A DNA stretch of 64,000 bases from Pochonia chlamydosporia 170 (Eukaryota > Ascomycota > Sordariomycetes > Hypocreales > Clavicipitaceae), in contig NC_035793.1 of assembly GCF_001653235.2 (NCBI RefSeq), forward strand, positions 310,001 to 374,000, in the 5' to 3' direction. A program made the translations under genes and the position numbers. This document shows positions 56,591-64,000 of this stretch, piece after piece. Under the pieces are notes generated by a model that saw nothing but the letters and a program-made list of their open reading frames with translations, ran no database searches and was not told the origin of the DNA. Position 1 is the first letter of the stretch, and every line of letters starts with the position of its first letter.

Positions 56591-59500
56591 TGATATGTAA
56601 TGGACTGAGGGTTACGGGTAGATTTTGGATTTTGAGCTATGTATCTAGTATGAGTTATGGCTATTATGAGAATATTGAGATGCTATTACTAAATTTCGTT
56701 CTTGTTGGTGACTGCTGATATTGAAGAGTCATTGGGAACAGCGCATCGACCACATAATTCTGTATCGCTCCTCTGTAGCGGAGATTATCCACTCCAGTTT
56801 GACTAAAGAATCGTGTAAAAAATATTCACGGTTCTTATGAACACTAAGATCCCATCATGACACTTCCTGTAGCAAGGGCTGCCATAAATCGGGCACAGGG
56901 CTTGAAGCAATAACGATTATCATTGATTACCTCTTACGCTGTCCGTCGGCTGATATACAGTCTTGTGGTAAAAAGTATTTTCCCACATACAAGTATACAC
57001 TAATACATCTAAGTACATAATAGCATATACTGCAATACATGAGTCCCTTTACAAGTTCAAATACTCCTGACCCCCCACTGTAACTAAGACTATCTCTCTG
57101 TATCAGCAGAGAGTTCCATTTGCCAGCCAGATGACCTGGCGGTCAACTTTGATGCTGTCAAAAGCCCTGGGCTCATGCTCAATCTGACTTTCTTTCGTGA
57201 TAGAATAAATAGACGGACAGGATTATCTGATCAGTGACCAACTCTTTTTACACTGGGCACAGGTAAGTTCGAAGCATTTTGTATGGATTCGCTCAGAGCT
57301 CATTGTATTCCAGGCTTCATTGACGCCGTGTAACTCTTATCGGCTTTCTCGATTGACTCCGGTCACTCTATGCCCAATTGCGCCAACTGATACTCGACAT
57401 GACTACTACACGCGTAGTCACATATTCTGCTTGATCTCTTCTCGCATCAACGCTCTACCGTCATCCACGAGGATAAAAGGTTTATGTGATACCAGCACTT
57501 CTTCAAATTCCCGTATTGAGGCGTGACGTTGCTGTTTGTTAGGCAACAGCCTAAGTACCTGCTGTCTTTGAGCCTTGAAAAGTATGGGTTCGATGCCTGT
57601 GTGCCATCAAGGAGCATTCAATTAGGCGACGCAGCAAGTTAACGTCGCCGATACCCTGCCCTGGTTTCACGCCAGCTACAATGATCACCACCGTTACCTG
57701 CCCAAAATGGCGAAAATTTAACTTTAAATTGTCCGACGTGAAGGCTCTTCCCGCGTCAGTTTGTGATTTGGCCAGCGTCAGCGCAGACTACTGCGGCAAG
57801 AGTGGTTGCTATAATGCTGCTGCTGCACATATTGCCACCTGCATCTGAGGCGTTCATCAACCACCAGAACGGTCCGACTAGAAAGAGCCACCTTTTGTAT
57901 TCCTGTCTGGATGAGAATACGTTCCTTGGATATTCACAGTTCACGCTCAAGACCATCCGAGGAGCATCTATCGCATGAGCATGATGGCAAGCTGGTCTAC
58001 AATAGAGGTTGAAGAATAACGAGGTTTCTGCCATCTGGGAACTTGTCGACTGCCATATCAGACGAGCCCTTCAGATGAATCGGTTGGTATTGTGAGCTAT
58101 TTATAGCTGCGTGCGTTATGTTCCTGCGCCGCCACGAGACCTAGTGTCTGCCATCGTGCCGGAAAGTACGTAGCCGGAACGGGAATTATTGCACGAAAGC
58201 ACCATGAGAATAAGGTTCTTCAAGATCAAGAAGACTGCAAACCTGGCGGACTTCAGGGTTGAGATTTGTCCTGGTCGCTTAGTTGGAACTTTGCATTGTG
58301 TTTTCGGAGAGCAAGTTACAGCCAAATTGGCTGGTAAGTACAGGGAACACCACGCATGACGGCAATTTTGGAGTTGAACCACAAGGGGCCAAATTTAGTT
58401 GTTGATGCCCTGTGGTACTGAATCTTGCCCATGACGCTGAGTTACAGTAGTTGTTTGAGGCAAGTTGAGTCAATTGAGTGACTTGTAACTATTCGCCTTG
58501 GCATTCCATTCTACAAATTACACTACCTCTTCAGGTGATGAGATGGAAATCAGCAATGGCAATTTCGGTTGGTCAACTTTCTGCGACCAAGTCCCGAAAC
58601 GAAGAAAACATGGAGCATGCACCCTACAGCCAAGAATCAAGGTTGTATCTCGGCTGCTCACTCTCACTAACATCTGACCACCAACCTGCCATTGGAGCTA
58701 GATGGCAATTCTTACTCGTTGGCTGATGGGGCAGGATATGCGGCCCGTAGGGGGTCAACTGGTCTCTCGGGTTCATCGTATTTGCAGCGCTGATCACCAC
58801 ATTCCGTTCGACAGCAAAGCCATCAGGAAACAAAGCGAAAATTTACTCTTCATCCGTCTTGCGAATCTTGAACGCAAAAGCCTAGCATCATTCAAATCTG
58901 CCCCGATAAGCGAAATCTATCTCCATCCGTAGGGCAGACTCTTCGTTCGTACGGAAACTAGGACGCGAACTAAAGAAAGCGCAAGATGCCAAGTTCACGA
59001 TGTGGCGTCAGCAGACAGAGCAGAAGCCAAAGTCTGCCTTCAGCCAAGATCCACGTCCATTTTTAACTCCAGCAAAACTTTGAAACAAAGCCAATCACCA
59101 CGATGGACGCTTCAGCTGTGAACCAGGTCTGACGAAATTGGTCTCCCAAAAAGGAGCGCAGATGCAACCCCAAGGCTTTTCAGCCCCCTCTCAATGGCTC
59201 CCAATGGCTCCCAATGACAGACCCTTGACGATCTTACCCTTGAACAGTGAGCATAACGACATGGGTTGCATCTGCTCTATTCATCCGCCTTACGCCTGAG
59301 CCTCACGCATTGCCAGCAAAAGGCGCGTTTTGGGAGTGCTCTGCGATTGACAATTGCAGGTGAAATGAGCCGTGGTCCGTAATGCTGGGTCGGATTCAGC
59401 CTTGAGCCCATTTTCTCGCCCTGTTCAAGGTGCAGGGAAATCTGAGTCCCTGATATTTCGCCTCTTCATGTACAGTAACTCTCTCGTCTTTTCTTTTTTG

Positions 59501-59636
59501 CAAGCGGTGAAATTCTCTTGTCGTGCTTGTTTCACTTCTCCTCTTGACGTTGTCGACAATTCCGAGAAGCTTCATCGACGGTCCCCTCATTCTGGAGAAG
59601 ACGCACAATTTGTAAGAGTCACCAATTACGCAAAAC
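56591..59636. other. 3-kb region without a supported gene, one MITE
   Basis: Contains MITE copy 6 near its left end. The rest shows only short frames without signatures. A tRNA-like B-box word (GGGTTCGATGCC, about 57590-57601) was examined and rejected because no acceptor stem pairs with it. The stretch at 59000-59636 is promoter and leader for the membrane protein at 59637. Confidence 0.4.
56958..57080 (+). mobile_element. MITE copy 6, intact ends
   Basis: A 123-bp element with TA on both sides (56956-56957 and 57081-57082): CAGTCTTGTGGTAAAAAGTA at the left and CCTGACCCCCCACTG at the right. Together with copy 3 it defines the family ends: CAGT at the left, ACTG at the right, an A-rich subterminal block on the left and a C-run on the right. 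Confidence 0.85.
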
Positions 59637-60665
59637 ATGTCGGGCCATAACCCCTTTTTCCACGATGACCATCAGTACCATCGGGATGCGGATGCACACG
59701 CTCCTGAGGCGGTTGACATGTTGTCGCCAATGACACCGGTCGCCAACTTGGAGAGTGAGCTGCAGAGCAGATACCAATCTGCGCACCATGTTGAGCGACA
59801 ACCACTACCGCCAACGTTTGCCGATACAGAAAAGGAGGTCGTCAACCTGGAGCATGATAGCGGTGCTAAGCACGTTGTTCCATTGGAGCTCACGTCGGAG
59901 TATCCCGAGACTGCTACCATTGTGAGCCCGCAAACACCTTGGTCGAGTCATGCGGAGACGTTGAAGGCGAAGTCGATGTCTGATGCGACTGCACCTGAGG
60001 CATTGCCCCCGAGAGATGATGAAGGAGGTGCAAAGAAGGAACAGAAGATTTTGGGAATGAGCAAAAAGGTGTTCCTGATTGTTGTGGTTATTGTCATCAT
60101 CATCATCGCGGCCGCTGTTGGTGGTGGCGTAGGTGGCGCCGTAGCTTCAACAAAGAAATCTGACGCCACTCCCGCAACAGCAACTACAACGTAAGTTATC
60201 GTATATTCTTTTCCAAGAATTATTTTGGGTTCAATGTGATGCTAATTGAGGTGAATTAGCTCGTCAAGCGCAGCATCTACAGCAACATCAACTACCACAA
60301 CAAGCGCTACGCCTTCACCAACGATCCAGTTCCTCAACAACCAAACCTGGCCAAAGAGCTCCAACTACGCATTCCAGGGCTACTCCAGGGCTAATTTCAC
60401 CGGAGCAATCACGCCAATACTCACCGGCGATGGAGGCAACAATGTCGGAAAGGACTTTGAGTTCGATCTCCATAGCTACATTTGGATTCAAAATATTGGC
60501 AACTGCTGTGTGAATCTCTGTGCGAATAGCACCAAGCAGGGATTCCTGGGATGGAAGTGCACACCTGTTAAGAGAAATGAGACGACGGAGCCGGTGGCGA
60601 GGGCGTTTGTGTGGTGTGACGATACGCACAGTCAGGAGATGGCGGAGGCAAAGGGCTGCTCATAA
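59637..60665 (+). CDS. Single-pass membrane protein with Ser/Thr-rich stalk and Cys-rich outer domain
   Basis: Exons 59637-60190 and 60260-60665 with a 69-bp intron (GTAAGT...TTAG); 319 residues. Residues 1 to about 138 are hydrophilic and have no signal peptide. A basic stop (GMSKKV) precedes one membrane segment at about 142-160 (FLIVVVIVIIIIAAAVGG), so this is type II or type III with the tail outside. A Ser/Thr/Ala stalk, probably O-glycosylated, is followed by a 120-residue domain with several cysteines (IQNIGNCCVNLCANST, GWKCTPV, FVWCDD) and NQT, NFT and NST sequons. The layout resembles fungal cell-wall sensors only loosely, and the Cys-rich domain is C-terminal instead of N-terminal, so it is not a WSC-type sensor. 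Similar proteins are common in Pezizomycotina; function unknown. Confidence 0.8.
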
Positions 60666-63600
60666 CACTGCGCTTGGGTTCACTCTTTTATTACTTTGTC
60701 TTTTGGGTTTCGGTGCAGCGAAGAGCGGGTTGGCGGAATATTTGGTATAATGGGCTTGGATTGGGAATTGGGAGTTTAGGTCCGGAAATTGACGGCCGGT
60801 GCAACTATGGGCTTGTATATGTCATACACTATCTTTTTTTGTATATATTTGTTCTACTATTATTGAATGACTTATGACTATACTTGCGGTGGTCTACTTG
60901 TGTTTCTGGAATTCTAGCATTGCTGATGATAATACACATCGAGTCAACTCCGACAACCAGTGATGTCAGGTTGCAATGGTGCGACTTCAGAGATTTAGAG
61001 GCACAATGTGAGATTTTCATGCTCATAACAGTAAGCTTCATTGTACGGAATCGCAAGTTTCCTTTTAACTATTCAACTGTTGCATTGGGTCCAGCTTCTC
61101 TGGAGCTAGGTAGCTTGTCTGTTACACTGACCGTACAAGTAAGGGAAACGTCTACTGTTCAAGTTACATATTTTGCTTATAATCTTCAACCAACAGCTCA
61201 CAACGCATGTTTGTTCGGTACGAATGGTCAAGGAATCCACCATTCTGCATCACAGCTAACAGCATAGATGAGTTACACAGCATGATGCAACCAGAGCTGA
61301 GGCTGCAGCCCGTCAACCAGTTGAACGGCACGGTAGTCTAAGCCTACCAAATCACGACCAACAACAGTGGCACCCCAATGACCATAGCTATTAGGAATAA
61401 GAGTTCGAGAATCCAACCAGTAAATCTTAGGGTAGTCACTAGTACGGCGTCGTCGCGATAGACTTGTACTTCTCCATCATGTCGCAGATGTGGAGTGGCG
61501 AGGTCAAAGTAAATGATCATTCGAATCATAAAATACGCCATGTCTATATCAGGTTGTATGCAAACACTTCGGAAATATGGTCTACAGATACTAAACTAGT
61601 TGTACCAGGGTTGGGAGAATTGAGATAATGCCCTGCAGGGTCCTCCGTACCTGCAGCACAGTTTGCTCTGCGGCTGTTGCCACGCTGCACCATCACAGGA
61701 AGTGGATTGCGGGGATATGCACAGATCACGGAAGGCTTGTAAATGAAACAAATGCCGTCGATATGCGTAGGAGTACAGGCCCAACACATTTGGGTTTACA
61801 TATGTGAAGTTGGCTCATGCGTGACAGCGAGGGACGAATCAAGGGACCAGATCAACGAAAAGAATTAACAGAACCTTGAATGTATTGGCTCATCAAACCG
61901 TTGCCAATGAAATATGTGCTGTTGGTATGACGCCTATTTTCTTCTGTGAACTTCTGTTGGGCTTCTATATCGGGATGCTGAAAGCCGTTTCCGGATGTCG
62001 TTGGTGGTGTAGGTTTGCCACCCTAAATTGGGCAGAGTTTGGGCACGATACAAACATATCATTTCTCTATTCTTCCCAATACGTCCAGTATGAACTTAAA
62101 GTAACCTCCCTCGAGTTAAACCCGTTGACGTGGCTGTTGAAGCTCTGACCCAAGATGTCTTGGCCTGGTCTGTGAGATGGCCCGTGGATTCCTCAACACT
62201 GACATCATGCAGCATATATGCAAACTCTTTCAGGAACTTACTCGCAGGAGACGAACACGTCGTGACTACAAACCCAGAGCAATGGGCAGGTTTACTTCTA
62301 TGCGGCCAGTATCGTGAGAATTTTGACTCTCCCACATCAACATGGAACGGAGTGTGTACGTGGACAACTGGCACTTGGGATGTGGCATTCCAAACCCACA
62401 AAATCGACCAGCTCATCGCCAACAAACAGACGCATCGTCTCCAATCAAATCAATATTGGGTCTCAACAATGCCACCATCGTCGCACAGCCTGAGGCAATT
62501 TCGCAGTTGGTGAGATGGATGGCGACGGACTCGAACGTCCGATGGAGTGGTTGAAACATCAGTCTTGTGCTGGATTTCGACTTGTCTCTCCCCCGGATTT
62601 CCGGATTTGGACGATGTGGCAGCGACAAAGAGCCACTTGGTGGCGGGGCAATGGCCGGCTGCTGATACCTGTGGTTGGCTGAGAAGGAGATGTGGCCAAT
62701 CATGCGTCACTATTCACGCCCCGCTGGACTTATCGCCCCATCTAGACCCCCCACTAAACCTTGAGACGGCTGGCGACTCCACTGACACCAGGTGAGACCG
62801 GCCTTCTGTATGGATGTTATAGCGCACAGAGGTGCTGAATTCGCCACTGTCCAGCCTACAAGTGCGACGCTGACAGGGGCACAGGGATCAAGCTGATATA
62901 TTGGCTGGAAGAAAAAGCCGCAGTAAGGTACAGGATGCAGGATAACAGATTTGAAGGATTTTCTGCTCTTTGTTGAGTGAATCACGGTTGTCTCAATTTG
63001 TTCAGTGATGGACATTTATGAATTGCTGTCAGACTGCTCTGGGGTCTGGGCGTTCAGATTGATTCCTGCATGTCACATCTGGTTTTCTCAGGCTTGGATG
63101 TTCAGCAGGAGACATGGAGGCTGCTCCTGCCGCTCCAAGGCTCCAGACCCTGTAACGCGACAGGGTTTAGCAGGCAACTCCACCAAAACACCGCCTAGCA
63201 TGACCCAGTGGATGAACGCACAGCGACAACATTTGAACCAGACATTTGATTTGAAGACAGGGAATGAATGCCCAAGTGTGGAGGTGGATCACCTTGGACA
63301 AGACAGCTGGAGGCCTTGGGGAACAAAGGGCAAAGTCCAACTCAACATTACCAGCTCCTGCAAAATGCTTCAACATCAATTGTCCAATAATGAAATGATT
63401 TCCTGAACGGATGGCGCGTCCAAGCTTTGCTGTCCTGTGCACAAGTTGCATCTGGTGCCTGGGCGTCCAACAGACTTTTGTCTGCATCTCGTGCTCACAT
63501 TTGATCGGAACATGGACCATGTTCCAAGTTGCAAGGTTCCAAGCTCCCTACCCGCCCCTCCACAGTGACCTGCGCAACCCAATCACCACTTCAGCCGAGC

Positions 63601-64000
63601 CAACCCGACATCTTCCTGCACCATCCATCTCCTTTGCTCCTTCCCTGCATTGAACGGTCTTCTCTTGTCAGATGTATCGTGTCCTTCACCTTTACAACCT
63701 CGGACTGAGTATCGCTGCCTCACTTCGGGCTCGTCTTGTTTCCCGTCTGCTCTCGCAATAATTTCAACTGTCAGCATCACTTTCACCAGTGAGGCTGTTT
63801 ATCAACTCCAGAGCACAGACCCGCACACCCTTGTCAACGTTTCGATTGCATCCTCGACACTGACGTCGTTGTTCCTCTCCTCTCGCCGTCTTGTTCTCAT
63901 CTCGCCCCGCATCTTGGATTCCCACTTCACCCACTTGAACGGCAAGCCTAGATCATCCTTGTCACATGTGGCCCTCTGTCTGGCGCTTCTTACTTGGGTC
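60666..64000. other. Right-edge region without a confident gene
   Basis: Short frames on both strands lack signatures; the weak candidate at 61344-61789 is listed separately. From about 63640 to 64000 the plus strand is pyrimidine-rich (CTCCTTTGCTCCTTCCCTGC and similar tracts), which is typical of a fungal promoter/5' leader, so a plus-strand gene probably starts beyond the right edge. Confidence 0.4.
61344..61789 (-). CDS. Possible small or partial membrane-protein gene
   Basis: The minus strand from the ATG at 61789 is open to a GTACAA donor (61605). A 62-bp intron ending ATATAG at 61544 joins in phase to a frame reading DMAYFMIRMIIYFDLATPHL and ending with the hydrophobic tail ILELLFLIAMVIGVPLLLVV before the TAG at 61344. 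The total is 127 residues. The second part looks strongly protein-like; the first part (MCWACTPTHIDGICF) less so. It may be a tail-anchored small protein, or the 3' end of a gene whose earlier exons I cannot find. Family unknown. Confidence 0.3.

Noticed and set aside
57536..57625. tRNA-like element with a GGGTTCGATGCC B-box word
   Set aside because: A weak T-stem can be drawn, but no 5' acceptor strand or A-box at the right distance pairs with the 3' side.

Overview
This 64-kb window is nuclear DNA from a filamentous ascomycete, probably Sordariomycetes. Genes are compact and on both strands. Most carry one to five short introns (about 46-165 bp) with GTRNGY donors, CTAAC/CTGAC branch sites and AG acceptors. 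Several products are typically fungal: a Zn2Cys6 regulator, a DUF3659/LEA-like repeat protein, SYP1, TAM41 and an Nyv1/VAMP7-type R-SNARE. No ribosomal RNA, CRISPR, plasmid or viral feature was seen. Exon structures were built by hand from splice signals; where the summed exon length is divisible by three and the frames join, the model is given as such.

Layout. 1-1.8 kb: no confident gene, one possible relic. 1.8-7 kb: arrestin-like protein with a PPxY tail (-), F-box protein (+), GT17 glycosyltransferase (-). 8.1-13 kb: large unrecognised protein (-), dual-specificity-phosphatase-like protein lacking the catalytic arginine (-). 14.5-24.4 kb: two divergent pairs, SUV3 (-)/VAMP7-like SNARE (+) and MAD1 (-)/TAM41 (+), each with CACGTG boxes in the shared upstream region. 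24.8-31.7 kb: TPR-SET protein (-) with a frame break near its N-terminus and an intron holding a transposon relic, a duplicated repeat block, then SYP1 (-). 33.1-40.4 kb: CSK1-like kinase (+) and the ribosome-quality-control E3 ligase listerin (+). 40.5-41.9 kb: multi-pass membrane protein (-). 41.9-44.9 kb: gene-poor, two transposon relics. 45-48.1 kb: Zn2Cys6 regulator (+) and a thioesterase-like protein (-), convergent. 48.4-53.6 kb: two DUF3659 repeat genes in tandem (-). 54.6-60.7 kb: a conserved fungal protein of unknown function (-), a small Q/E-rich protein built from tiny exons (+), and a single-pass membrane protein (+). 60.7-64 kb: no confident gene; the last 350 bp look like the leader of a gene beyond the edge.

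Most genes are housekeeping and do not form a biosynthetic cluster. SUV3 and TAM41 act in mitochondria, MAD1 in the spindle checkpoint, LTN1 in stalled-nascent-chain disposal, SYP1 and the arrestin in endocytosis, and the SNARE in vacuolar/endosomal fusion. The most novel-looking element is a ~122-bp non-autonomous DNA transposon family (six copies here, CAGT...ACTG ends, TA flanks). One copy lies in an unusually long SET-gene intron, one lies just upstream of the Zn2Cys6 regulator, and two alternate with duplicated segments at 27.6-28.4 kb.
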